In this document: positions 8,672-16,528 of the stretch, one piece after another
How positions within the stretch are numbered: the first letter of the stretch is position 1
Layout: each line of letters opens with the position of its first letter
From: Nevskiaceae bacterium
Lineage (GTDB): Bacteria > Pseudomonadota > Gammaproteobacteria > Nevskiales > Nevskiaceae
NCBI GenBank assembly: GCA_021731445.1
Contig: JAKFXK010000035.1
Coordinates: forward strand, 1-64,000
Length of the DNA: 64,000 nt
Direction of reading: 5' to 3'
Notes under the pieces: model-generated
What the model was told of the DNA's origin: nothing
What the model saw: only the letters and a program-made list of their open reading frames with translations
Database searches by the model: none
Made by a program: the position numbers and the translations under genes

Positions 8672-9667
8672 TTAGCGGATGAACTCGCGAACGATCTTCC
8701 AGCCGTCCTTGCCGCTCTTGAACTCGAGCACCTTGCTCACCTGGTCGGAGAAGCTCTCGGATTTGTATTCCTGCACGAAATTGATCCGCACGCGGTCGTC
8801 GCCAACCTTCACGAACTCCGGCCTGAGAGCCTGCACCGCAATGCGGCTGGGGCGGGTGATGCGGTCGCGGCGCTGTTGCTGCCAGGCGGCGCGGCTCAGG
8901 CCGCCTTCGGGTACGAAGTCGGCGGCGTAATGGGCAAGGTAGCCATCGACATCGCGGCTCGACCAGGCCCTGGCCCAGCTGCCCAGCAGGGTGCCCACGG
9001 CTGCCGCGTCGGCATTGGCCACGCCGACGGCGGGTGTTGCAGCAGGTTCGGCTGTGCCGGTCACTGTCGGCGCCACGGTTTCGCTGACGGGTGCCGAGCC
9101 CTTGGCCGGTGCTGCGGGGGCAAGGCTACCGTTGTTCGCCGCACCCATACCGGTATCGAGCTGGTTGATGAGGTTCTGCTTGTAGCGCACGGTCTGGTTG
9201 CCCTGGTCGAGCGTGGCGGCACGGTTGTAGGCGGCCCCGGCAAGTGCGGCGTAGATGTCGCCCAGATTCTCGTGTGCGGTGGCGTATGCCGGGTGGGTGG
9301 CGAGTGCAGCCTCCAGCGCGTCGCGCGCCTTCTCGTAGTCACCCAGTTGGGCGTAGAGCACGGCGAGGTTGTTGTACGGCTCGGGCAGCTGCGGATAGTC
9401 GCGGGTGAGGTCGGCAAACATCTTGATGGCGTCTTCCGCCTTGTTGAGCTTGACCAGTACCAGACCCCGGGTGAAGCGGGCTTCGGCATCCTGCGGCGCA
9501 CCGGCCAGATACTTGTCCAGTGTCTTCAGCGCACCCTGCAGGTCGCCGCTGGAAAGCTGCGCCTGCGCCTGCTCGACCGGCGTGGCAGAAAAGGCCGGGG
9601 CTGCAAAAGCCGCGGCGGCCGCCACGATGGCAAGGCGAGTCAGGACGCCCGACAAGGAATTGTTCAC
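8672..9667 (-). CDS. Periplasmic TPR protein with a C-terminal NTF2-like domain
   Basis: A 331-residue protein with a signal peptide ending APAFSA. Residues about 30-165 form TPR units (for example YNNLAVLYAQLGDYEKARDALEAAL and HENLGDIYAALAGAAYNRA). An Ala/Pro-rich linker of about 50 residues follows, then an NTF2-like domain (LLGSWARAWSSRDVDGYLAHYAADF to WKIVREFIR). The start is GTG 9667, with GAGG eight bases upstream. The end domain resembles that of the L,D-transpeptidase just downstream, so the two may work together at the cell wall. The precise function is not known. Confidence 0.8.
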   Translation of the reverse strand: MNNSLSGVLTRLAIVAAAAAFAAPAFSATPVEQAQAQLSSGDLQGALKTLDKYLAGAPQDAEARFTRGLVLVKLNKAEDAIKMFADLTRDYPQLPEPYNNLAVLYAQLGDYEKARDALEAALATHPAYATAHENLGDIYAALAGAAYNRAATLDQGNQTVRYKQNLINQLDTGMGAANNGSLAPAAPAKGSAPVSETVAPTVTGTAEPAATPAVGVANADAAAVGTLLGSWARAWSSRDVDGYLAHYAADFVPEGGLSRAAWQQQRRDRITRPSRIAVQALRPEFVKVGDDRVRINFVQEYKSESFSDQVSKVLEFKSGKDGWKIVREFIR

Positions 9668-9748
9668 GCCGTCAACCTCAATGTATGGATAGATTACCCG
9701 CCCAATAATAAGCCATAGGCCACGCGGCAGGCGCTATTTCAGGGTGGT

Positions 9749-10681
9749 TTAGAGGGGCTTTTGGTAAATGTCCGGCTCGCCCGGAGGTAGTGACTTGAAC
9801 CGGCGATGCACCCAGAAATACTGGGCGGGCGCATACCGGCAGATGCCTGCCTCCAGCACGGCATTGATGCGCGCGGCATCCGCGACTTCGTCCGGCCCCG
9901 GAAAACCGGCCAGCGCAGGCTCGATCACGACCCGGTAGCGCCCACCCCCCAGATAGACCGGGAAATACGGCACCACGGCGGCGCGCCCCATGGCGGCGAG
10001 CTTGCTGGTGGCGACGATGGTCGCTACTTGCTTGCCGAAAAACGGCACGTAGACGCTGATGCGCAGGTCCAGCGTCTGATCCGGCGCATACCAGACAGCG
10101 CGCCCCTCCCGCAGTGCGCGCACCAGGGGTCGCAGTTCCTCGCGCGGCAGGGCAGGCAACTTGCTGCGCCGCTGCCGCCAGTGATGCATGAGGTAGTCCA
10201 TCACCGGGTTTTCGTAGGGCCGGTACATGGCATGGAACTCGACTCCGGCCAGGGCGAGGAAGCGCGCGCCGAGTTCCAGCGTGGTGAAGTGACCGGTCAG
10301 CAGCAGCACGCCCTGCCCCTTGTCCTGCACGGCACGGAGATGCTCCAGCCCCTCGACGAGGCCGCAACTGGCGATGCGTGCATCCGAACTCCACCAGGCA
10401 ATGGCCGCCTCGAAGCCACCCCGCCCCAGCGCGCGGAAGTGCGCATGCAACAGCTGCTGGCGCTCTTCGTGGGTGGCGTTGGGGAAAGCCACCTTGAGAT
10501 TGGCCGCCACGATGCGCCTGCGCCCCGGCAGCAGCCGCGACACCAGGCTGCCCAGCCCCTCGCCAAGCTCAAGTTGCACGCGCAGCGGCAACAGATGCAG
10601 CAGGCGCAGCAGGCCCAGGCCGATCCACACCGGCCAGTGACGCGGTGCGAGGAGGGCGGGGCGAAAGGCAGGGGGCGTCAT
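9749..10681 (-). CDS. LpxL/HtrB-family lipid A acyltransferase
   Basis: A 310-residue inner-membrane protein with an N-terminal hydrophobic segment (WPVWIGLGLLRLLHLLPL). The active-site HX4E motif is HFTTLE (H131, E136). YAPDQTLDLR and VPFFGKQVATIVATSKLA also match the LpxL/LpxM family, which adds a secondary acyl chain to Kdo-lipid A or its precursor. ATG 10681 was chosen because the family N-terminus begins there; an in-frame ATG at 10717 would abut the divergent waaA start. The neighbouring waaA makes the acceptor Kdo2-lipid IVA, which supports the lipid A role. Confidence 0.88.
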   Translation of the reverse strand: MTPPAFRPALLAPRHWPVWIGLGLLRLLHLLPLRVQLELGEGLGSLVSRLLPGRRRIVAANLKVAFPNATHEERQQLLHAHFRALGRGGFEAAIAWWSSDARIASCGLVEGLEHLRAVQDKGQGVLLLTGHFTTLELGARFLALAGVEFHAMYRPYENPVMDYLMHHWRQRRSKLPALPREELRPLVRALREGRAVWYAPDQTLDLRISVYVPFFGKQVATIVATSKLAAMGRAAVVPYFPVYLGGGRYRVVIEPALAGFPGPDEVADAARINAVLEAGICRYAPAQYFWVHRRFKSLPPGEPDIYQKPL

Positions 10682-10717
10682 GGCTTTGACGATTGTAAGG
10701 GCCGCTAAGCTACCCAT

Positions 10718-12013
10718 ATGCGAATGCTCTACACCGCGCTGCTGGCGCTGCTCACTCCGCTCGTTGTGCTGCGCCTGTGGCTCAAGGGCCGTGTGCAGCC
10801 TGCCTACCGGCTGCGGATCGGTGAGCGGTTTGGGTGGGTGCCATCTCACTCCGTCGCCGTGTGGGTGCATGCGGTCAGCGTCGGCGAGTCACTGGCGGCG
10901 CTGCCCTTGATCGAAGCGCTCATCCAGCGCCACGGCGAGCGGCAGGTGTGGGTGACCACGACGACACCGACCGGCAGCGAACGCGTGCAGGCCGCGCTGG
11001 GTACACGCGTCATCCATACCTATGCGCCCTATGATCTGCCGCAGGTCGTCGCGCGCTTTCTATTGCGTGCACAACCCCGGCAGGTGGTGGTGATGGAAAC
11101 CGAGCTGTGGCCCAATCTTTTCCATGCGCTCAAGGCGCGCGGCATCCCCCTCACCATCGCCAATGCACGCCTGTCGCCGCGCTCGTTCAAGGGCTATTCG
11201 AAGGTGGCGGGATTCACCCGCAGCGTACTGGCGGCTGTCACCACCGTCGCCGCACAAAGCAGGCTGGATGCCGAACGCTTCAGCGCCCTCGGCGCGCCGA
11301 AGGTAGAGACCATCGGCAATCTCAAGTTCGACCTGGCCCTGCCCACCGAGCCGCATGCCTTGACCGCCGACATCGCGCGCCTGGGGCGCAGCAACCGTGC
11401 CGCCTGGGTCGCCGTCAGTACGCACGAAGGCGAAGAAGACATCGTGCTCGACGCCCACCAGCAAATGCTGGCGCGCGAGCCCTCCACCCTGCTCATCCTG
11501 GTACCGCGCCACCCGCAGCGGTTCGATGCCGTGGCGAAGCGCCTTGCCGCCAGAGGCTTCGCATTTCAGCGGCGTTCGACACTGGCCGAAAATCCCGGTG
11601 CTGTCGCTGGTCCGCTGCCGACGACGATCCTGCTCGGCGATTCGATGGGCGAGGTGATGGCCTACCTCGCCGCAGGACAGGTCGCCTTCGTCGGCGGCAG
11701 CCTGGTGCCGGTGGGCGGGCATAACCTGCTCGAACCTGCGGCCCTCGGCCTGCCCGTGCTGTTCGGCCCGCACATGCACAATTTTCTCGATGCCCGTGCA
11801 TTGCTGCTAGCTGCCGACTGCGCCCGTGAAATCACCGACGCCGCGAGCCTCGCCGCCGCGCTGCTCGAGTGGCTGCCGTGGGAGAAATCGCAGACTCATC
11901 CGGAGCCGGAGCATCAGGCGCGCAGCGAGCGGGCAAGGGCGGCGGTGGCAGCTAACCGGGGCGCGCTGCAAAGGTTATTGACCTTGCTCGCCGGTGATAA
12001 AATCAACACATGA
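10718..12013 (+). CDS. waaA: 3-deoxy-D-manno-octulosonic acid (Kdo) transferase
   Basis: A 431-residue inner-membrane-anchored glycosyltransferase that transfers Kdo from CMP-Kdo to lipid IVA. The N-terminal membrane segment (LYTALLALLTPLVVLRLWL) is followed by VWVHAVSVGES; E57 corresponds to the catalytic glutamate (E60 in E. coli). The C-terminal part carries FVGGSLVPVGGHNLLEPAALG and PVLFGPHMHNF, both family hallmarks. It diverges from the LpxL-type gene with only 36 bases between starts, so the two promoters must overlap or lie inside coding sequence. Its stop overlaps the next ATG by four bases (ATGA). Confidence 0.95.
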   Translation: MRMLYTALLALLTPLVVLRLWLKGRVQPAYRLRIGERFGWVPSHSVAVWVHAVSVGESLAALPLIEALIQRHGERQVWVTTTTPTGSERVQAALGTRVIHTYAPYDLPQVVARFLLRAQPRQVVVMETELWPNLFHALKARGIPLTIANARLSPRSFKGYSKVAGFTRSVLAAVTTVAAQSRLDAERFSALGAPKVETIGNLKFDLALPTEPHALTADIARLGRSNRAAWVAVSTHEGEEDIVLDAHQQMLAREPSTLLILVPRHPQRFDAVAKRLAARGFAFQRRSTLAENPGAVAGPLPTTILLGDSMGEVMAYLAAGQVAFVGGSLVPVGGHNLLEPAALGLPVLFGPHMHNFLDARALLLAADCAREITDAASLAAALLEWLPWEKSQTHPEPEHQARSERARAAVAANRGALQRLLTLLAGDKINT

Positions 12014-12210
12014 CAAACGCCGAATATTTCCGCCTGGATCGCACCGCCATCGAGATCACGACGGTGGGTGAGGAACAGGTGGAGGATTGGCTTTCGCGCC
12101 CGCCCATCGAGCGCCTTGCCGCGCAGGAGTTTCTGCGCGAAACCTGGTACGGCCATGCTGCCACTCACGCGCGAATTTCAAGAGTTCTTGAAATTGCTCA
12201 ATGCCCATGA
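12010..12210 (+). CDS. Small hypothetical protein paired with a nucleotidyltransferase
   Basis: A 66-residue, charged, soluble protein (begins MTNAEYFRLDRTAIEI, ends RISRVLEIAQCP). It starts in an ATGA overlap with waaA and overlaps the following nucleotidyltransferase gene by 56 bases in another frame. I recall small proteins with this kind of pattern (hydrophilic N-part, PxxERL, then Y/H-rich and RLxRVLEI end) preceding DUF6036-type nucleotidyltransferases. This suggests a two-gene unit, perhaps antitoxin-like. There is no direct evidence of function. Confidence 0.7.
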   Translation: MTNAEYFRLDRTAIEITTVGEEQVEDWLSRPPIERLAAQEFLRETWYGHAATHARISRVLEIAQCP

Positions 12211-12622
12211 GGTGCGTTACCTCATCGTCGGTGGTCATGCTGTCGCCTATCACGGGCATGTGCGCAACACCGGCGATCTCGATATTTTCGTCGCTGCCGA
12301 CGAGGGCAACGCGCACAAGCTGGTAGCCGCCTTGCAGGCGTTTGGCTTCGCTATGCCACAACTCGTACCGGCCTTGTTCACCCAGCCAAAATCACTGGTG
12401 CGCATGGGCCGCGAGCCTGCCAAGCTCGAATTGATGAACCACATCAGCGGCATCATTTTTGACGAGGCCTATCCACGTCGCGCGATGGTGACTGTGGATG
12501 GCGTGGACATGCCGCTGCTTGGCTACGAGGACTTGCTGATCAATAAGCAGGCCTCCGCCAGGCCAAAAGATTTGGGCGACATCGACGAATTGCAGCGCGC
12601 CCGCCGGCGGCATCGTGGCTGA
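12155..12622 (+). CDS. Nucleotidyltransferase-fold protein (DUF6036/MNT-like)
   Basis: A 155-residue protein with the minimal nucleotidyltransferase core: VGGHAVAYHG (G26, G27) followed by DLDIFV with acidic residues D41 and D43, and later LGYEDLLINKQASARPKDLGDIDEL. Proteins of this type are small NMP-transferases, often one half of toxin-antitoxin-like pairs. The start ATG 12155 lies inside the preceding 66-residue gene. The frame is open further upstream to 12068, but that part is shadowed by the other gene. It overlaps the exonuclease start by eight bases. Target unknown. Confidence 0.78.
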   Translation: MLPLTREFQEFLKLLNAHEVRYLIVGGHAVAYHGHVRNTGDLDIFVAADEGNAHKLVAALQAFGFAMPQLVPALFTQPKSLVRMGREPAKLELMNHISGIIFDEAYPRRAMVTVDGVDMPLLGYEDLLINKQASARPKDLGDIDELQRARRRHRG

Positions 12623-13598
12623 GCTCGTCATCGCCACCGAAAACGGCCTCTACTGCCCCGCAGGCGACTTCCACATCGACCCCTCCGGCAAGGTGCCGCG
12701 CGCCGTCATCACCCACGCCCATGCCGATCACGCGCGCCCCGGCATGGGCCACTACTGGGCAGCGAGGGCGGGCGAGGGCTTGATGCGGGCACGCATCGGG
12801 CGCACCAGCCCGATGACACTGCTCGACTATGGGCAGTGCATCACGATGGACAGAGCCACAGTCAGTCTGCACCCTGCGGGCCATGTGCTCGGTAGTGCAC
12901 AGCTGCGCATCGAAGTCGATGGCGAGGTGTGGGTGGTGAGCGGCGACTACAAGCGCTGTCCCGATCCGACTTGCGCACCTCTCGAGCCGGTGCGCTGCGA
13001 CACTTTCATCACCGAGGCGACGTTTGCACGGCCGACGTTTTGCTGGGATCCGCCCGCAGAGGTCGCGCAGCAAATTCACGACTGGTGGCAGCAGTGCAAA
13101 GCGCAAGAAAAAACCGCCGTGCTGTTCTGCTACGCGCTCGGCAAGGCGCAGCGCGTGCTGGCAGAGCTGACGCGCTTCACCGACGAGGTGGTGTATTTGC
13201 ACGATGCGATGACGCCGCTGGTCAAGCCCTATCGCAAGGCGGGCGTGAAGATGCTGCCGACAGAACCCGTCGGCACGCCCCCCAAGGGCAGATCGTTTGC
13301 AGGTCGATTGATCCTTGCCCCGCCGGGTGCCCGAGGCACGCCCTGGATGCGCCGTTTCGTGCCCTGCTCGACCGGCTTTGCCAGCGGCTGGATGCACGAG
13401 ACCGACTCGCGCCGCCGGGCTGCGTACGACCGTGGCTTCTGCTTGAGCGACCACGCCGATTGGCCAGGCCTGATCCGCACTATTGAAGAGACGGGCGCGC
13501 GTCGCGTGCTGGCCATGCACGGCCACAGCGATGCGCTCATCGCCACTCTCACGGCACGCGGCATCGCCGCCGCCGCATTGCCGATGACACCCGCATGA
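12615..13598 (+). CDS. Ligase-associated DNA exonuclease (metallo-beta-lactamase/SNM1-like)
   Basis: A 327-residue protein. The metal site THAHADHARPG (H34, H36, D38, H39) and the beta-CASP-type segments (HPAGHVLGSAQLRIE, VSGDYKRCPDPTC, LSDHADWPGLI, HGHSDALI) match the TIGR04122 family of putative exonucleases. These normally sit beside an ATP-dependent DNA ligase and a DEXH helicase. Neither partner is present here; instead the gene is translationally coupled (ATGA overlap) to a WYL regulator. GTG 12615 is the start, giving the usual family N-terminus (VIATENGLYCPAGDFHIDP). Confidence 0.85.
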   Translation: MAELVIATENGLYCPAGDFHIDPSGKVPRAVITHAHADHARPGMGHYWAARAGEGLMRARIGRTSPMTLLDYGQCITMDRATVSLHPAGHVLGSAQLRIEVDGEVWVVSGDYKRCPDPTCAPLEPVRCDTFITEATFARPTFCWDPPAEVAQQIHDWWQQCKAQEKTAVLFCYALGKAQRVLAELTRFTDEVVYLHDAMTPLVKPYRKAGVKMLPTEPVGTPPKGRSFAGRLILAPPGARGTPWMRRFVPCSTGFASGWMHETDSRRRAAYDRGFCLSDHADWPGLIRTIEETGARRVLAMHGHSDALIATLTARGIAAAALPMTPA

Positions 13599-14557
13599 GC
13601 ACTCTCGCCCACCTGATCCGCTGCCACCGCCTGCTCAGCAGCCGCCGCACGCCGATCCCGTTCGAGGAGTTGCGCCAGCGGCTGGAGTGCTCGACCGCCA
13701 CCTTGAAGCGCGTGCTGACGCAATTGCAGGATGAGTTCGGCGCGCCGCTGATCCGTGCGCGCAGCCACGGCGTGTTTTATGCGCGCGATGGCGTGGCGCA
13801 GTTCGAGCTGCCGGGCTTCTGGCTCAACGCGGGGGAACTCACTGCGCTGCTGGTGTTCGAGAACCTGTTGCAGGGCACCGCGCCCGGCGTGCTGGCGGAG
13901 CAGCTGGCCCCCATCCGCAACAAAGCCAAGGCGCTGCTGGGTGCAGAGAGCGGGCTGCCGGACTGGCCGCAGCGCCTGCGCCTGCTCGGCGCCACGCGCC
14001 GCGAGGCGGGTGCGGCCTTTGGCACCGTCGCCAGCGCCCTGGTGCGCCGCCGTCGTTTGAGCGTGCGCTATCACGGCCGGGAATCCAACCAGATCAGCGC
14101 ACGCGAACTGTCGCCACAGCGGCTCACCCACTACCGCGACCGCTGGTATCTGGATGCCTTCTGCCACGCGCGCGAGGCTCTACGCAGCTTCGCGGTGGAA
14201 CGCCTCAGCGAAGCCCGCGAGCTATCCGCGCCCGCGCAGGAAGAACCCGCCGCAGCACTCGATGCCGTGCTCGCCAGCAGCTATGGGATTTTTTCCGGTG
14301 CGGCGACGCAGACGGCCGAACTCAAGTTCTCGCCCAGGGCAGCGCGCTGGGTGGCGGACGAGCAATGGCATCCCGCACAAACGGGCGAGTGGCAGGCCGA
14401 TGGCTGCTGGCATTTGCGCTTTCCCTATCACCGCGAAGAAGAGCTGGTGATGGATCTGCTGCGGCATGGGGAGGATGTGGAGGTGATCGGCCCCGCCGCG
14501 CTGCGCACTGCGGTCGCCGCAAGACTCACGGCCGCGCTCGCACAGTACAGGCCCTGA
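13595..14557 (+). CDS. WYL-domain transcriptional regulator with N-terminal HTH
   Basis: A 320-residue protein. An HTH of the DeoR/HTH_11 type covers roughly residues 5-60 (IPFEELRQRLECSTATLKRVLTQLQDEF). The WYL domain follows in the middle (HYRDRWYLDAFCH, then RSFAVERLSEA), and a C-terminal WCX-like region ends the protein. WYL proteins often sense nucleic acid or nucleotide ligands and control DNA repair or defence genes. The ATGA overlap with the exonuclease gene suggests it regulates that gene or acts with it in DNA damage. A 7-bp hairpin lies just past its stop (14563-14581). Confidence 0.85.
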   Translation: MSTLAHLIRCHRLLSSRRTPIPFEELRQRLECSTATLKRVLTQLQDEFGAPLIRARSHGVFYARDGVAQFELPGFWLNAGELTALLVFENLLQGTAPGVLAEQLAPIRNKAKALLGAESGLPDWPQRLRLLGATRREAGAAFGTVASALVRRRRLSVRYHGRESNQISARELSPQRLTHYRDRWYLDAFCHAREALRSFAVERLSEARELSAPAQEEPAAALDAVLASSYGIFSGAATQTAELKFSPRAARWVADEQWHPAQTGEWQADGCWHLRFPYHREEELVMDLLRHGEDVEVIGPAALRTAVAARLTAALAQYRP

Positions 14558-14562
14558 TACTG

Positions 14563-14581
14563 CGGCTCAGGTTTTGAGCCG
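14563..14581 (+). terminator. Possible hairpin terminator after the WYL gene
   Basis: CGGCTCA and TGAGCCG pair across a five-base loop, six bases after the stop codon. There is no T-run after it, so its role as a terminator is uncertain. Confidence 0.3.
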
Positions 14582-14624
14582 GCGCGCCGCCATATTGGGG
14601 GTCCCCTCCCACGGAGAACCCAAG

Positions 14625-14798
14625 ATGACTTACGACTTCGCACCCCGCCTTGCTGCACGAGCCCGCGCCCGCCATCGCCGCCACATCTTGTTCACGGTCT
14701 GTCTGCTGGCGTTGCCGGCGCTGTCCTTCCAGACCGTGCGCGGCGCGGCGGATGCGCCGCCGCAGGCTGCCGCACAGCTCGCGCATGCCAGCCGGTAG
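14625..14798 (+). CDS. Small single-pass membrane protein, hypothetical
   Basis: A 57-residue reading frame, MTYDFAPRLAARAR at the N-terminus, then an arginine-rich stretch and a hydrophobic segment (HILFTVCLLALPALSF) that could be a membrane anchor or signal sequence, and a short Ala/Gln-rich tail. ACGGAGAACCCAAG before the ATG gives a plausible RBS. I do not recognise a family. It fills part of the space between the WYL gene and fbp. It may be a real small protein, but coding evidence is modest. Confidence 0.4.
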   Translation: MTYDFAPRLAARARARHRRHILFTVCLLALPALSFQTVRGAADAPPQAAAQLAHASR

Positions 14799-14862
14799 AT
14801 TGCCGCAGCGAGACAGATGATCCAGCGCTTAAACTGTGCGCACCACGCCAGCCGAAGCCGCC

Positions 14863-15861
14863 ATGAAAACCATCACTCTCACCCAGTTCCTGATCGAAGA
14901 GCAGCGCGCCAAGAGCTGCGTGGAGCCAGACCTGCGCCTGCTGCTGGAAGTGGTTGCCCGCGCCTGCAAGCGCATTTCGATTGCGGTCGGCAAGGGTGCT
15001 TTGGGTGGCGTGCTGGGCGATGCCGGTACCAGCAATGTCCAGGACGAGGCGCAGAAGAAACTCGATGTGCTGAGCAACGAGATTCTGTTGCAGGCCAATG
15101 CCTGGGGTGGCCATCTGGCGGGCCTCGCCTCGGAGGAGATGGAGCAACCCTCGCCGATCCCGGACGAATATCCAAAAGGCGGCTATCTGTTGCTGTTCGA
15201 TCCGCTTGATGGCTCCAGCAACATCGACGTCAACGTCAGCGTCGGCACCATTTTCAGCGTGCTGCGCTGCCCGGTGGGATTGAGTGGCAGTGACGAAAAA
15301 GCCTTCCTGCAAGCCGGCACCGCACAGGTGGCGGCGGGCTATGCGATCTACGGGCCTTCGACCATGCTGGTGCTGACGGTGGGCTGTGGCACCCACGCCT
15401 TCACGCTCGACCGCGAGCTGGGCAGCTTCGTGCTGACCGAGCGCGATGTGAAGATCCCTGAAGACACGCAGGAATACGCCATCAACGCCAGCAACGCTCG
15501 CCACTGGGAGGCCCCGGTGCAGCGCTACGTCGCCGAGTGCGTGCAGGGCAAGCAAGGTCCGCGCGGCAAAGATTTCAACACCCGCTGGGTCGCCAGCATG
15601 GTGGCTGACGTGCATCGCATCGTCACCCGTGGTGGCGTCTTCATGTATCCGCTCGATGCCAAGACGGCGAAGCAGGGTGGCAAGCTGCGGTTGATGTACG
15701 AGGCCAATCCGATGGGTTTCCTCGTCGAGCAAGCCGGTGGCGCGGCGAGCACGGGGCGCGAGCGCATCATGGACATCGTGCCCGGCAAGCTGCACCAGCG
15801 CGTGCCCGTCATCATGGGCAGCCGGAACGAGGTGGAGAAAGTGGTGAGCTACCACCGCTGA
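14863..15861 (+). CDS. fbp: Fructose-1,6-bisphosphatase, class I
   Basis: A 332-residue cytoplasmic enzyme, the same length as E. coli Fbp. It hydrolyses fructose-1,6-bisphosphate in gluconeogenesis. The sugar-phosphatase motif [10 protein letters not shown] and the preceding GGYLLLF metal-binding block are intact, as are [14 protein letters not shown] and [11 protein letters not shown] near the C-terminus. ATG 14863 gives the family N-terminus ([10 protein letters not shown]); the frame is open nine codons further upstream. It is followed six bases later by a convergent gene. Confidence 0.95.
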   Translation: MKTITLTQFLIEEQRAKSCVEPDLRLLLEVVARACKRISIAVGKGALGGVLGDAGTSNVQDEAQKKLDVLSNEILLQANAWGGHLAGLASEEMEQPSPIPDEYPKGGYLLLFDPLDGSSNIDVNVSVGTIFSVLRCPVGLSGSDEKAFLQAGTAQVAAGYAIYGPSTMLVLTVGCGTHAFTLDRELGSFVLTERDVKIPEDTQEYAINASNARHWEAPVQRYVAECVQGKQGPRGKDFNTRWVASMVADVHRIVTRGGVFMYPLDAKTAKQGGKLRLMYEANPMGFLVEQAGGAASTGRERIMDIVPGKLHQRVPVIMGSRNEVEKVVSYHR

Positions 15862-15867
15862 GATCAT

Positions 15868-16524
15868 TCAAGCGGCGGGCGCGTCCGCTGTAGCCCGCTG
15901 GATTTTCTCGACGATGTCGCGTCCCAGCACACTCTGGATGCGTGCCCACTGCGCGGGCTTGCGGGCGCGCAGCTGATCGAGGCCGGCCACCGCCCAGGCA
16001 CGCAGCTGCACGCTGCCCTCGCACTTCACATCGGCATTGGCGGGCTGTGCCGTCAGCAGGCTCATCTCGCCAACAAAGCTGCCGGCTGAAAGCCGGACGA
16101 GCAGCTTACCGTCCTGCTCCACCCGCACGGTTCCGCTCAGCAGATAGTGCAGCCACAGGGGACGCTCGCCGCGCCGCACCAGCAGCTCGCCATCCGGTGC
16201 AGTCTGCACCTTGCCGAGCGCCCACAGCTGCAAGAACTCCAGCGCGGAGAGCGCTGCAAAATGCGCGGCATGGAGCGGTGCCAACTCCACTGGCAGCGCC
16301 ACCGCGCGGCGCTCCCGCAGGATGCGCAAGGCCCAGAGCGTGTTGATGAGCACGAACAGCGCATTCCACGCCGCCATGCTGGGACGGCCGGTGAACCAGG
16401 CGTAGGCCGTGAGCGTCGTCTGCGCCGCCGCCAGCGCACTGCGCAACCACAGCACATCGCGCGCCAGCAGCGCCACCAGCATCAGCGCATAGCCGACATG
16501 CACCAGGTTGGCAGCGGCGAACAT
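15868..16524 (-). CDS. Cyclic-nucleotide-binding-fold membrane protein (Popeye-like)
   Basis: A 218-residue protein. The N-terminal third has two or three hydrophobic segments (HVGYALMLVALLARDVLWL and MAAWNALFVLINTLWALRIL). A cNMP-binding-type beta-barrel follows: HYLLSGTVRVEQDGKLLVRLSAGSFVGEMSLL. The phosphate-binding cassette (usually GExxxxxxRxA) reads GEMSLLTAQPANADV, so the arginine is missing and cAMP binding is doubtful. This arrangement is like bacterial Popeye-domain proteins. It starts four bases after the stop of lptF and is co-transcribed with it. Confidence 0.72.
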   Translation of the reverse strand: MFAAANLVHVGYALMLVALLARDVLWLRSALAAAQTTLTAYAWFTGRPSMAAWNALFVLINTLWALRILRERRAVALPVELAPLHAAHFAALSALEFLQLWALGKVQTAPDGELLVRRGERPLWLHYLLSGTVRVEQDGKLLVRLSAGSFVGEMSLLTAQPANADVKCEGSVQLRAWAVAGLDQLRARKPAQWARIQSVLGRDIVEKIQRATADAPAA

Positions 16525-16528
16525 GCGG

